A model generated the notes under the pieces. The model worked only from the letters and a program-made list of their open reading frames with translations. It did no database searches and had not been told where the DNA came from. Source: JAWHQP01 sp032586195 (GTDB lineage Bacteria; Pseudomonadota; Gammaproteobacteria; Enterobacterales; Pasteurellaceae). From it: a stretch of 64,000 bases of DNA. The position numbers and the translations under genes were made by a program. Positions 43,450 to 52,308 of this stretch are shown piece after piece; within the stretch, counting starts at the first letter, position 1, and every line of letters starts with the position of its first letter. The stretch spans positions 62,001 to 126,000 of the forward strand of contig JAWHQP010000004.1 in NCBI GenBank assembly GCA_032586195.1, read 5' to 3'.

Positions 43450-44484
43450 TTAATTTTTCGCTTGAACCGGCGGCAGTCCGTTTAACATGCGGTTCGCATT
43501 TTCCGTGCTGAGATCATAGTTATAGTATTTTTTGTAGAAAGCCTGTGCCTTGGCCGCTATATCCACGTCTTTGAAGAGATCGGGGTGAAACGTTTTGGCT
43601 GCCCACAAAATTTGCAGTGCTTCTTCCGCGCTGTATCGATCCCATGGGAAAGTGCCGAGCGGGTTAACAAACACTTTGCCGTTTTTTACCGCGTTAAGGC
43701 TTGCCCAGAGCGGATCGGCTTTGAGTTTTTCAATGCCTTTGTCGGCGCCGAAACCGCCGATAATAATGATATCGGGATTGGCCTTGATGACATCTTCCAT
43801 GGTGACTTCCACCAAATTGGCCTGATCGGATAAAGCGTTTTTGCCGCCCGCGAAGCTTACCCATTCGCCGATCATGGATTTTCCGCCGTCAATTCTCAGC
43901 AAATTATTGCCGTTGGAAATATGGATTACGGTCGGTTTTTGTTCGGCCGGCACGTTTTTTAAACGTTCCGCCACGAATGCCATATTGCCTTCCAGCTCTT
44001 TGATATATTCTTCGGCGATTTGCGGTGCGTTGTCGCCGATGACCTCAGCCGTAATGCGCACTGTGTTTTTCAAACCGGCGAAATTCTGAAAGCTGGCCAA
44101 AACGCCTTTCAAACCGGCTTGTTCCACTTCCTTCAGCATGGCCGGGCTGGAAAGCAGCACGGCGTCAGGTTTTTGTCCCAGCAGGGATTCTAGCTGTACG
44201 CTCTGTCCGTTGGTAAGCGCCGGCACGTTGGCGATATTGGGATAGACTTCTTTAAACCAGGGATTGTTACTGACCACGCTTACCGTGCCGACCAATTTAT
44301 CGGCGCCGCCGAGCAGCAGAACGATTTGATTGTTGGCCGGCCATAAATCCGCAATACGATTGACCTGATCAGGCAATTCGATTTGATTGCCGCGCACATC
44401 CTGCACGGTTTTCGCCGTGACGAGAGGTGAACCGAGGACTGTCGCGAGTAAAAGTGCGGTGCTGAGTTTGAGAGTTTTTAACAT
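43450..44484 (-). CDS. molA: Periplasmic binding protein, MolA-like (molybdate/tungstate or metal chelate)
   Basis: 344 residues. Signal peptide MLKTLKLSTALLLATVLGSPLVTA; then a class III (FecB/BtuF-like) binding protein: VQDVRGNQIELPDQVNRIADLWPANNQIVLLLGG, NPDIIIIGGFGADKG and FPWDRYSAEEALQILWAAKTFHPDLF. It resembles H. influenzae MolA (HI1472), part of a low-affinity molybdate/tungstate importer. Siderophore-binding proteins share the fold, so an iron-chelate role is the alternative. It is separated from molC by 148 nt, and has its own uptake sequence at the signal peptide (44452-44460). Confidence 0.78.
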   Translation of the reverse strand: MLKTLKLSTALLLATVLGSPLVTAKTVQDVRGNQIELPDQVNRIADLWPANNQIVLLLGGADKLVGTVSVVSNNPWFKEVYPNIANVPALTNGQSVQLESLLGQKPDAVLLSSPAMLKEVEQAGLKGVLASFQNFAGLKNTVRITAEVIGDNAPQIAEEYIKELEGNMAFVAERLKNVPAEQKPTVIHISNGNNLLRIDGGKSMIGEWVSFAGGKNALSDQANLVEVTMEDVIKANPDIIIIGGFGADKGIEKLKADPLWASLNAVKNGKVFVNPLGTFPWDRYSAEEALQILWAAKTFHPDLFKDVDIAAKAQAFYKKYYNYDLSTENANRMLNGLPPVQAKN

Positions 44485-44632
44485 ATGGATTTCCTTCTAT
44501 AATTTATCCGACTGCAACCTTGTCACAATCGGTTAAGCATGCTTGAGCGGCTTTGCTGCCGCTCTTTAAACAGTTATAAAACGACCAAATTATGCGTAAC
44601 TTTACAGAGTGTACAAAGAGACTGAAACACGA

Positions 44633-45418
44633 TTAAATCTGTTTAATGCCGCAAATCCGTCGTCCGAGTTCATTCACATAAACCAATTTCAGTTCAGTCT
44701 GGTAGAGGGCGTTGAGATTGGCTTCGGTGATAATCTCATCGGCGCGGCCGACCTCTAATTTGCCGCGGCTGTTGAGTATCGCCACCTTGCTGTGAGGCAG
44801 TTTGCTGTACAGCAACATCGGGTGATCGGGATTATGCGTGGTCATGATGATGGAGAAATGCTGCTCCGACAACTCTTTAATCAGCGTCAGGGTTTTGAAT
44901 ACATTGCCGTAATCAAGGGCGGAAGTGGGTTCGTCAAACAAAATCAATTCGGGCTGCTGTACCAGAATTTTGGCAATATTCACCAGCTGCTTCTGCCCGC
45001 CGCTCAGGTGCATATAAATGCGCCGGTTGAGCTCCGCGATGCCCAGTTTCTCCAATGCCTGCTCCACCGCCTGATAGTCCGCTTTTTGCGGTTTGCCGAA
45101 AATGCCCACATGGGCGGCCCGTCCTAATACCACATAATCCCGCACTTCATATTGATAGGTTTCCGGTGATTGCTGCGAAACGTAAGCGATTTGTTTGGCA
45201 ATGTCCTGTGGCGAGAGGGTTTGCAGGTTGCGGCCGTTGAGCAGAATTTCCCCGCTTTTCGGCTTTAATAAACCGGCAATACAGTTAAGCAAAGTGGATT
45301 TACCCCGCCCGTTGCCGCCGAGGATGGTGAGCAAATCGCCCTTATCCAGCTGTAAATCAATGTCGTTGAGCAGCGGATTTTCGTTATGTTGAAAATAAAG
45401 GTTTTTAATTGTTAACAT
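44633..45418 (-). CDS. molC: ABC transporter ATPase, MolC-like
   Basis: 261 residues. Walker A GGNGRGKSTLLNCIAGLL, Q-loop AYVSQQSPETYQYEVRDYVVLGR, signature LSGGQKQLVNIAKIL, Walker B ELILFDEPTSALD and switch His TTHNPDHP. The BtuD/FepC-type ATPase fits the FecCD permease encoded directly upstream; its ATG abuts the permease stop with no gap. The neighbours (molB, molA, Mop) argue for molybdate/tungstate. Confidence 0.82.
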   Translation of the reverse strand: MLTIKNLYFQHNENPLLNDIDLQLDKGDLLTILGGNGRGKSTLLNCIAGLLKPKSGEILLNGRNLQTLSPQDIAKQIAYVSQQSPETYQYEVRDYVVLGRAAHVGIFGKPQKADYQAVEQALEKLGIAELNRRIYMHLSGGQKQLVNIAKILVQQPELILFDEPTSALDYGNVFKTLTLIKELSEQHFSIIMTTHNPDHPMLLYSKLPHSKVAILNSRGKLEVGRADEIITEANLNALYQTELKLVYVNELGRRICGIKQI

Positions 45419-46405
45419 TTAATTTGCCACCTTCTGTTTCACCAGAATCCAGGCAAAGAACGGCGCCCCGATAAAGCCGGTGAGGATTCCGAGCGGTACT
45501 TCCTGAATATAAATATTGCGGGCGAGGGTATCGATGACCAGCAGGAAAATCGCGCCGATTAAGCCCGCCAGCGGCAAGGTGCGTAAATTGTTATCGCCCA
45601 CCATCATGCGGGCCAGATGGGGAATAATCAGCCCGATCCAGCCGATAGTGCCGCTTAAGCATACGGCGGCGGCTGTGAGCAGAGTAGAGGCGGCCACCAT
45701 AATGTTGCGTTCCAGACGGATATTGGCACCGATCAGCCGAGCTTCGCGATCGCCGAGGGAAAGCACGTTAATCCGCCACCGCATAATGAACAGCACGCCG
45801 ATGGTTAAAAAGATGACGGGAGAAAGGGAAAGCAGGGTCGTCATATCCACGCGGGTCAGACTGCCCATCTGCCAGTAAACGATATCGGCGAGCTCGCTTT
45901 CGGGGTCGGCGACATATTTAATCAGTCCTAAAATCGCTCCCGAAAAACCGCCCACAATAATGCCCGACAGCACCAGAATAATGGTGGAATCACGCCGTAC
46001 CAAACGAGGCAGGGTCATAGTGAGGCTGACGGCGGCAATGCCGCCGATAAAGGCAACCGCCTGCAAACCGAACACGCCCATTCCCATTAAAATAGCGATC
46101 GCCGCGCCGAGGCTGGCCCCGCTGGATACGCCGAGCAAATCCGGTGAAACCAACGGATTACGGAAAATGCCTTGATAGGTGACACCGGCGATTGCCAAGG
46201 CGGCCCCGATCAGAATAGCGGCCAGCATACGCGGCAAGCGGAGATTAAAAATAATATTATTTTGTACATCATTACCGTTTTCCAGCAAAAGGGTGTGAAT
46301 GACCTCCTGCGGAGCAATATAAAACCGCCCGACGGATAAAGCCGACAGGGCGGCGATAACGAGAAGGATTATTAAGGCAATCAATCCGAAGGAATATTTG
46401 GACAT
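45419..46405 (-). CDS. molB: FecCD-family permease, MolB-like
   Basis: 328 residues with about ten TM segments. FecCD hallmarks: LRLPRMLAAILIGAALAIAGVTYQGIFRNPLVSPDLLGVSSGASLGAA, GFSGAILGLIKYVADPE and GTIGWIGLIIPHLARMMVGDN, the last being the coupling region for the ATPase. It forms the inner membrane channel with two MolC subunits and receives substrate from MolA. It is the first gene of the minus-strand operon and is divergent from the TonB receptor gene at 46685. Confidence 0.82.
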   Translation of the reverse strand: MSKYSFGLIALIILLVIAALSALSVGRFYIAPQEVIHTLLLENGNDVQNNIIFNLRLPRMLAAILIGAALAIAGVTYQGIFRNPLVSPDLLGVSSGASLGAAIAILMGMGVFGLQAVAFIGGIAAVSLTMTLPRLVRRDSTIILVLSGIIVGGFSGAILGLIKYVADPESELADIVYWQMGSLTRVDMTTLLSLSPVIFLTIGVLFIMRWRINVLSLGDREARLIGANIRLERNIMVAASTLLTAAAVCLSGTIGWIGLIIPHLARMMVGDNNLRTLPLAGLIGAIFLLVIDTLARNIYIQEVPLGILTGFIGAPFFAWILVKQKVAN

Positions 46406-46684
46406 CTGATTTTCTCCATAAAAACTTACGCAGTATAAGACTTTTTATAATGTAAAGAAAAGAAAATAGAATCGTTACAGCTCCTTTTATTGCGGTAAAT
46501 CAAAATGCATACCTATATCTGTTTATTTTGCATTTTCATTATGAAATAAAATTTACAACGAAAATTTTTTGTCCTAAACTTTTCGCGCATTTAACGATTT
46601 ATTTAGTGAAGTGAATCGCTATTTTATTTTTATTTATTCACTAATTTATTCATCGTATTTTACCTAATCACCTAAGGAGTGATT
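46406..46684. promoter_or_regulatory. Divergent promoter region between molB and the first TonB receptor
   Basis: 279 nt. A 13-bp palindrome TTTCAT-T-ATGAAA lies at 46534-46546. A possible ModE half-site (AATCGCTATTTTA, 46614-46626; E. coli half-site ATCGCTATATA) lies nearer the receptor gene, and TTTAACGAT is seen at 46590. No convincing Fur box was seen. The palindrome is central to the region and could control both transcripts. These calls are weak. Confidence 0.35.
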
Positions 46685-48916
46685 ATGAACGAAACCAAAT
46701 TTTTTACTCCTAAATTAAGTTTAATTACCCTGGCTCTTTTCTCCGTCTTCTCCGTCGGCAGTTATGCGGTGGAAAGTCTGGACACCATCAATGTTTCGGC
46801 TGCGGATGAAGTTACCGAATCGGAGCAAACGCTCGGCAAATCCGTGATTTCCGCCAAAGAATTATCAAAAGCTCCGGTTGTGAACGATGTCTCGGAAGTG
46901 CTGCGTTTGCAACCCGGTTTGAGTTATGATTCGGGTTCCGCCAACGGCCAGTACGGCAATAAGCGCCAAATCGATATCCGTAACATGGGGCCGGACAACA
47001 CCCTGATTTTAATTGACGGCAAGCCCGCCACTTCCCGTAATGCCTCCCGTTATGGGCGTAACGGGGCCCGTAATACCAACGGCGATACCCAATGGGTACC
47101 GGTGGATGAAATCGAATCTATCGAGGTCATCCGCGGTACTGAGGCGGCCCGTTACGGTTCCGGCGCTATGGGCGGTGTGGTCAACATCAGAACCAAACCT
47201 GTCACCGAAAAATTACGCGGCAGCCTGAGTTATTCTCTGAACGTGCCTGAAAGCAGCCGTTTCGGTACCACTAACAAGGCAACATTTGATTTAAGCGGTT
47301 CGATTGTTAAAGATGTATTAGGTTTCCGTTTATACGGCAGCTGGCAGAAAACCAGAGCGGATGTGCCTAATTTAAACCAGAATGCGGACGGCACGTGGAC
47401 TTACGCCGGCCGTGAGGGTACCCGTAACAAGGATATCGGCGGTCGTTTAGCCTGGAATATTACACCGAATCAAACCCTGACTTTAGATGCCAGCTACAGC
47501 CGTCATGGCAATATTTATACGGGTGACAGCGAAAGCAATAGCGCCAATGCCAGCGAAGTGTCCTTGGCGAATCAGAAAGCTGAAACTACACGTATTTACC
47601 GCCAGGTCTATTCTTTAACGCACGAAGGTAAATGGTCTTGGGGTTCCAATAAAACCTATGTGATGTATGACAAAACCATTAACAGCCACCTGCCGGTTTA
47701 TCTGGGCTTCAGTAATGAAGGTCATTTAACCGGCACCGGTTTAAATTTTGTCAGCAGCAAACTAGATAATTTCCGTTTTAATAATGAACTGACGATTCCG
47801 TTCCGTTGGCATGCGGATCATGTTGTTACCGTCGGTATGGAATATGTACACAGCCGTTTAAGCGATCCATCTTCCATGAATTATTCCACCGGTGCCGGTA
47901 CCAATTTTAATCTCGGCACACTTCCTTGGTTAACCGGGGAAGGCATTACCAGCACCAATGAAGCGGGAGTGTTCGTAGAAGACGCGATTAACTTCGGTCA
48001 AGGCACGGTGGTGACGCCGATGCTGCGTTTTGACTGGCATTCCGTTTCGGGTCCGAACTGGTCGCCAAGCTTAAATATCAGCCATGATATTAACGAACAC
48101 TGGATGATCAAAGGCGGCTTGGCACGAGCCTATAAAGCGCCGAACCTCTATCAGATTAACCCGAATTACGTACTGGCGAACCGTCAGAACAACTGCCCGG
48201 TCAACGGTCTGTCATTGGCTGATGTGGGATCCTGCTATACGGTAGGTAACCCGAATTTAAAACCTGAAACCAGTTTCAACAAAGAAATCGGCTTTGAATA
48301 CCATAATGACGGTTATAAATTCGGTTTAACCTATTTCCACAATGCCTATCGCAATAAGATTGAAGCGGAAACCGATGTGTTAACCCAGGTATATAATCCC
48401 GATCATGCCAAAGCGAGAGTAACAAATCAGTACACCAGCGTTTATCAATGGGGTAACGTTTCCCGCGCCACGGTACAAGGGATTGAAAGCTTCTTAAATC
48501 TGCCGTTAATCGCCGATAAGCTGAATTTCAATACCAATTTCACTTACTTCATTGAAAGTAAGAATAAGGAAACGGGCAACCCGTTGAATTATTCGCCGAA
48601 ATATACTCTCAGCAATACGCTGAACTGGCAGATTAACGAGCAAGTCGATTTCTCCACAACCTATAAATTTTTCGGCAAACAGTTTACCCGTTCCAATCCG
48701 ATCGTTTATATGGATTATGCCAGAGGCGTAACCCGTTACAAACAAGGTGCTTACGGCTTGTGGGATATGAGTGTCGGCTATAGATGGAATGACAACTTCA
48801 GCATTCGTGCCGGTATAAGCAATATTCTGGATAAGAAAATTTACGTGAACGGCAGAGGCTCAACCTACAACCAGGTCGGACGGGCTTATTACACCACGTT
48901 GAAATACAGTTTTTAG
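46685..48916 (+). CDS. TonB-dependent outer membrane receptor (FepA/IrgA type), first copy
   Basis: 743 residues from the ATG at 46685 (GGAGTG upstream). A signal peptide ends at GSYAVES; the TonB box LDTINVSA follows, then the plug (NDVSEVLRLQPGLSYD, KRQIDIRNMGPDNTLILIDGKPATSRNASRYGRNG, EIESIEVIRGTEAARYGSGAMGGVVNIRTK) and a 22-strand barrel ending YYTTLKYSF (terminal Phe). The plug is of the enterobactin-receptor FepA/IrgA/BfeA kind. It lies divergent to molBCA, beside a molybdate-binding Mop gene and a second receptor. A catecholate complex of molybdate is a plausible ligand; ferric catecholate is the conventional alternative. Confidence 0.88.
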   Translation: MNETKFFTPKLSLITLALFSVFSVGSYAVESLDTINVSAADEVTESEQTLGKSVISAKELSKAPVVNDVSEVLRLQPGLSYDSGSANGQYGNKRQIDIRNMGPDNTLILIDGKPATSRNASRYGRNGARNTNGDTQWVPVDEIESIEVIRGTEAARYGSGAMGGVVNIRTKPVTEKLRGSLSYSLNVPESSRFGTTNKATFDLSGSIVKDVLGFRLYGSWQKTRADVPNLNQNADGTWTYAGREGTRNKDIGGRLAWNITPNQTLTLDASYSRHGNIYTGDSESNSANASEVSLANQKAETTRIYRQVYSLTHEGKWSWGSNKTYVMYDKTINSHLPVYLGFSNEGHLTGTGLNFVSSKLDNFRFNNELTIPFRWHADHVVTVGMEYVHSRLSDPSSMNYSTGAGTNFNLGTLPWLTGEGITSTNEAGVFVEDAINFGQGTVVTPMLRFDWHSVSGPNWSPSLNISHDINEHWMIKGGLARAYKAPNLYQINPNYVLANRQNNCPVNGLSLADVGSCYTVGNPNLKPETSFNKEIGFEYHNDGYKFGLTYFHNAYRNKIEAETDVLTQVYNPDHAKARVTNQYTSVYQWGNVSRATVQGIESFLNLPLIADKLNFNTNFTYFIESKNKETGNPLNYSPKYTLSNTLNWQINEQVDFSTTYKFFGKQFTRSNPIVYMDYARGVTRYKQGAYGLWDMSVGYRWNDNFSIRAGISNILDKKIYVNGRGSTYNQVGRAYYTTLKYSF

Positions 48917-48989
48917 TTGATATTGCTGTGAGCGGGTTTGCTCACGGTTAATAATCGTTTGATTTAGAATATATTTTTAAAGGAGGATA

Positions 48990-49102
48990 TACCCGCCCTT
49001 ATGTTTCGTACGGTAAACGTACGGAGAAGCATAAACAGGCTATGTTGCGATCCGGGCACCGCAACCTCGGTTTATGCTCAGCCTTTGACTTTAAGTCGGG
49101 TA
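48990..49102. ncRNA. Multi-helix structured element after the first TonB receptor
   Basis: Four mutually compatible helices can be drawn. P1 is TACCCG (48990-48995) / CGGGTA (49097-49102). P2 is CGTACG (49007-49012) / CGTACG (49018-49023), loop GTAAA. P3 is GCATAAAC (49029-49036) / GTTTATGC (49070-49077). P4 is GTTGCG (49044-49049) / CGCAAC (49060-49065), loop ATCCGGGCAC, within P3. A closing stem around two hairpin arms is riboswitch-like. On the plus strand it precedes only the uptake-sequence terminator at 49113. On the minus strand it is in the mop 3' region. A Moco-type riboswitch is a guess from context only; the sequence may be a stable RNA or 3' UTR. Confidence 0.4.
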
Positions 49103-49112
49103 AGATGATGAA

Positions 49113-49154
49113 AAAGCGCGGTGTCGAAAAATCGAGTTTTTGACACCGCGCTTT
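49113..49154. terminator. Paired uptake-sequence-variant terminator between receptor and mop
   Basis: AAAGCGCGGTGTCGAAAA and its inverted partner TTTTGACACCGCGCTTT flank a short loop, forming a strong bidirectional stem. Both arms carry the variant core AAGCGCGGT instead of AAGTGCGGT, as expected when paired arms mutate together. Confidence 0.85.
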
Positions 49155-49179
49155 GGAATAGCCGACCGAATGATCGTGA

Positions 49180-49605
49180 TTATTTCTTCACGCCTAAGAT
49201 GACTTGTGAAGCCTTGATAATCACATTGACGTCGGAGCCTACCTCCAGATTAAGCTTTTTCAGGCTGGTTTCGGTAATGATTGCCACGATTTGCGCACCG
49301 CCTTGGGTTTTCACGATCACTTCCGCGTTCACCGCGCCCTCGGTAATGCTTACCACTTGGGCCGTAAGCTGATTACGGGCGGAGAGAATTAAATCGTTAT
49401 CGGTGGACAGAATGACGGAAGGGGCTTTAAAAATGGCTACCACATCCTTGCCTTCGCTTAACGCCAGAGCTTTAGTGCTGCCGGCGGTAATGACAACGGC
49501 TAATTCTTTGCCGCTGTTAAGGCGTAATTTAATCAGATCATTGACCGCCCCGTTGGTGATGGAAGTCACCCGGGCCGGAAGTTGGTTTCTTGCACTAATC
49601 GTCAT
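49180..49605 (-). CDS. mop: Two-domain molbindin (Mop/TOBE repeat protein)
   Basis: 141 residues made of two tandem Mop (TOBE) domains: residues 1-70 (SARNQLPARVTSITNGAVNDLIKLRL ... AIFKAPSVIL) and 71-141 (SARNQLTAQVVSITEGAVNAEVIVKT ... IIKASQVILGV). It is a ModG-like cytosolic protein that stores or buffers molybdate and tungstate. It is the strongest evidence that the cluster deals with Mo/W rather than iron. It is convergent to the first receptor and divergent to the second (156 nt between starts). Confidence 0.9.
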   Translation of the reverse strand: MTISARNQLPARVTSITNGAVNDLIKLRLNSGKELAVVITAGSTKALALSEGKDVVAIFKAPSVILSTDNDLILSARNQLTAQVVSITEGAVNAEVIVKTQGGAQIVAIITETSLKKLNLEVGSDVNVIIKASQVILGVKK

Positions 49606-49761
49606 TTTGTGATCCTCATTTTAATGACTTGAATTGAAAAACGCCGCAATTATAGCAGATAACGAACATTAATAAAACGGTTATCTTATTGATTTAATTA
49701 TGTATTTTTATATATAGCGGTTTATTTTTCTAATTTTTATTCTCTTGTATCGGGAGTCTGT
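49606..49761. promoter_or_regulatory. Divergent promoter region between mop and second TonB receptor
   Basis: 156 nt. TATATATAGCGG (49709-49720) is the complement of CCGCTATATATA, one base off the core of the ModE half-site CGCTATATA. It is placed just upstream of the receptor gene, suggesting molybdate-responsive repression of this receptor. There is no clear second half-site, so the call is weak. Confidence 0.3.
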
Positions 49762-52152
49762 ATGACAAAAACCTTTAATTTAAGCGTAATCAGTTTAGCC
49801 TTGGTTTCGAGTTTCGGCTACGCGGAAGAAACAACGGACACGCTGGACGAAATCGCGGTCACCGCGGAAGAGCAGGTGAAGCAAGCTCTAGGTGTTTCTA
49901 TCATTAACCAAAAGGATTTGGAAAAAAATCCGGTGGAAAACGATGTATCGGAAATTATCGCCAAACAGCCCGGTGTTACCTTGAGTACCAACGCTCCGGG
50001 CGGTGCGCGCGGTAATAAACGTCAGATTGATATTCGTTCCATGGGGCCTGAAAACACGTTGATTCTGATTGACGGCAAACCTGTAACCTCACGTAACTCC
50101 GAACGTTACGGACGTACCGGGGTGCGTAATACCCGCGGTGACTCCAACTGGGTACCCGCGGATGCCATTGAATCGATCGAAGTCATCCGTGGGCCGGCGG
50201 CGGCACGCTACGGTTCCGGCGCAATGGGCGGGGTAGTGAATATTAAAACGAAATCGCCGACGGAAGAGTTTCACGGCAGTTTCGATTTATATACCGAACA
50301 GCCGGAAAGCAGTAAAGAGGGCTATACCAACCGCTTAGGTTTTAACATTAGCGGACCTTTGATTAAAAACGTGTTGGGTTTCCGTATTTACGGTAACACG
50401 GCCCGTACCGACGCGGACGCCATGGATATTAATTCCGCCGAAACCGCGGCGAGTAACAGCGCGGCGACGACTTCCAACACGTTATATGCGGGGCGCGAGG
50501 GGGTAACGAATAAGGATATTGCCGGTCAGCTGGTGTGGAATATTACGCCGAAGCAAAAATTGACCCTTGATGCTTCTTACAGCCGTCAGGGCAATATTTA
50601 TAACGGCGATACCCAAAACAGTTCCGTGCTGGTCAGCAGTGTGACGGGATATAGCCGTAATCTCGCCCTTGCTCGGGCGGAAACGGCAACCTTATACCGC
50701 CAAAGTTACAGCTTAACCCATGAGGGTGACTGGGGAGTGTTGCGTAATCGTACTTATTTCACCTTCGATCAAACCAAAAACTACCGTTACCCGGAAGGCC
50801 TGCTCGGCAGTACGGAAGGCGCGTATAACGGATTAAGCAAGGTGACGGGATTACTGAAAAATTATCGTTTCAGCAATGAGTTATATATTCCGTTTAGCAT
50901 CGGCAGAAGTATTCATACCGCAACTTTCGGTGTCGAAGCCGCGCGTTCAACCTTGGATGACGCCGCCTCCATGACGCAAACCATGTCCGCTTACGGCGTG
51001 ATTCCGTGGCTGTCCAATAGCGGGCGCAGCGGAAAAATGGCGATGAACGAATATGCCGCCTTTTTAGAAGATAATATTTTATTGCCGAATAACGCCACTG
51101 TGGTGACGCCGGCGATTCGTTTTGACTATAACGATAAATCCGGCTCAAACTGGAGCCCGTCATTGAATCTGTCTCATCAGGTGGATGAACACTGGAAGAT
51201 TAAAGGCGGCGTGGCGCGCGCCTATAAAGCCCCTAATCTTTATCAAATCTCACCAAACTATTTATTGGTTAACGCCAGCAACGGCTGCCCAATTGATAGC
51301 GCCAATAACTGGACGAACCCTAATGCGCTGAATGCAACGGGCGGCAGCGGCAGCAGCGCTGATCCTTATACCAATAGCAACGCCGGCGGTTTTGACTGGG
51401 GGAGAGCCTGCTATTTTCTAGGTAATGAAAACCTCAAGCCGGAAACAAGCTGGAACAAAGAAATCGGGATTGAATATGAAAATGACGGTTATTTAGCCTC
51501 TTTAGCCTATTTCCATAACGATTATCGCAATAAGATCGTTTCCGACGGTGCCTATGTAGGCACTATTGACGGCCCTAACGGCGGCTATAATCGCGAAATT
51601 CGTACCGAAAATACCGAGAGCGGTGTTCCCGTGTATCGTAATTACACCGCCACCAACGTATATCGCTGGGGTAACGCGAAACGTGTACTCATTGAAGGGC
51701 TGGAAGGGAACTTCACCTTGCCGTTACTACCCGATAAGTTAAATTTCACCACTAATTTCACTTATATTATTCGTAATGTGAACAAAGAAACCGGCAACCC
51801 GATTTCCACCGTGCCGCGTTATACGATTAACAGCACGTTAAGCTGGCAGATTAATGAAAAATGGGATTTCAATACCACCTACAGCCGCTACGGCAAACAG
51901 GTTACCGCCAGCAATCCGGAGTATTTTTACCACGTAATCTACACCACGGGTGAAAACATTCTGAAAAAATATCAGCTGGGCAGCTACGGCGTGTGGAGCG
52001 CTAATGTGGGCTATAAGTTTACTGATAATTTCAGCCTGCGTCTGGGCGTTAATAATATACTGAATAAGCGCATTTACCGTAATGCCAGTACCGCTCGCAC
52101 CTATAACCTGCACGGTCGGGCTTATTTTGCGAACCTGCGTTATACATTCTAA
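49762..52152 (+). CDS. TonB-dependent outer membrane receptor (FepA/IrgA type), second copy
   Basis: 796 residues. A short signal peptide (FNLSVISLALVSSFGYAEE) is followed by the TonB box LDEIAVTAEE, a plug (NDVSEIIAKQPGVTLS, KRQIDIRSMGPENTLILIDGKPVTSRNSERYGRTG, AIESIEVIRGPAAARYGSGAMGGVVNIKTK) and a barrel ending FANLRYTF. It is clearly paralogous to the first receptor, with extra loop sequence (residues about 510-545, a Gly/Ser/Asn-rich insert around NATGGSGSSADPYTNS). Two receptors around one molbindin gene and one ABC importer suggest different chelates fed into the same route. Confidence 0.88.
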   Translation: MTKTFNLSVISLALVSSFGYAEETTDTLDEIAVTAEEQVKQALGVSIINQKDLEKNPVENDVSEIIAKQPGVTLSTNAPGGARGNKRQIDIRSMGPENTLILIDGKPVTSRNSERYGRTGVRNTRGDSNWVPADAIESIEVIRGPAAARYGSGAMGGVVNIKTKSPTEEFHGSFDLYTEQPESSKEGYTNRLGFNISGPLIKNVLGFRIYGNTARTDADAMDINSAETAASNSAATTSNTLYAGREGVTNKDIAGQLVWNITPKQKLTLDASYSRQGNIYNGDTQNSSVLVSSVTGYSRNLALARAETATLYRQSYSLTHEGDWGVLRNRTYFTFDQTKNYRYPEGLLGSTEGAYNGLSKVTGLLKNYRFSNELYIPFSIGRSIHTATFGVEAARSTLDDAASMTQTMSAYGVIPWLSNSGRSGKMAMNEYAAFLEDNILLPNNATVVTPAIRFDYNDKSGSNWSPSLNLSHQVDEHWKIKGGVARAYKAPNLYQISPNYLLVNASNGCPIDSANNWTNPNALNATGGSGSSADPYTNSNAGGFDWGRACYFLGNENLKPETSWNKEIGIEYENDGYLASLAYFHNDYRNKIVSDGAYVGTIDGPNGGYNREIRTENTESGVPVYRNYTATNVYRWGNAKRVLIEGLEGNFTLPLLPDKLNFTTNFTYIIRNVNKETGNPISTVPRYTINSTLSWQINEKWDFNTTYSRYGKQVTASNPEYFYHVIYTTGENILKKYQLGSYGVWSANVGYKFTDNFSLRLGVNNILNKRIYRNASTARTYNLHGRAYFANLRYTF

Positions 52153-52163
52153 GCGCAGATAAA

Positions 52164-52297
52164 AAGTGCGGTGTCGGAAATCGGAGTTTTTAAAACCCGA
52201 AAATTTATACGTAATCGCCGGATACGATTGCTATGCCCTCGGGTACCGTCGGCAAAGCCGACATTTAAAAACTAAAGCTTTTATCGACACCGCACTT
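52164..52297. repeat. Uptake-sequence pair enclosing further hairpins after the second receptor
   Basis: AAGTGCGGTGTCG (52164 on) and CGACACCGCACTT (to 52297) are inverted, 108 nt apart. Between them are ACCCGA / TCGGGT, GTAATCG / CGATTGC and GTCGGC-AAA-GCCGAC. The wide loop is unlike the usual short uptake-sequence terminators. It lies between the receptor and converging higA and probably ends both transcripts. Confidence 0.55.
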
Positions 52298-52308
52298 TTT
52301 GTATAAGA

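Noticed and set aside
49001..49108. 35-codon peptide within the structured element (ATG at 49001)
   Set aside because: The only support is an upstream AAAGGAGG 12 nt away, which is too far, and the frame lies in self-pairing sequence.
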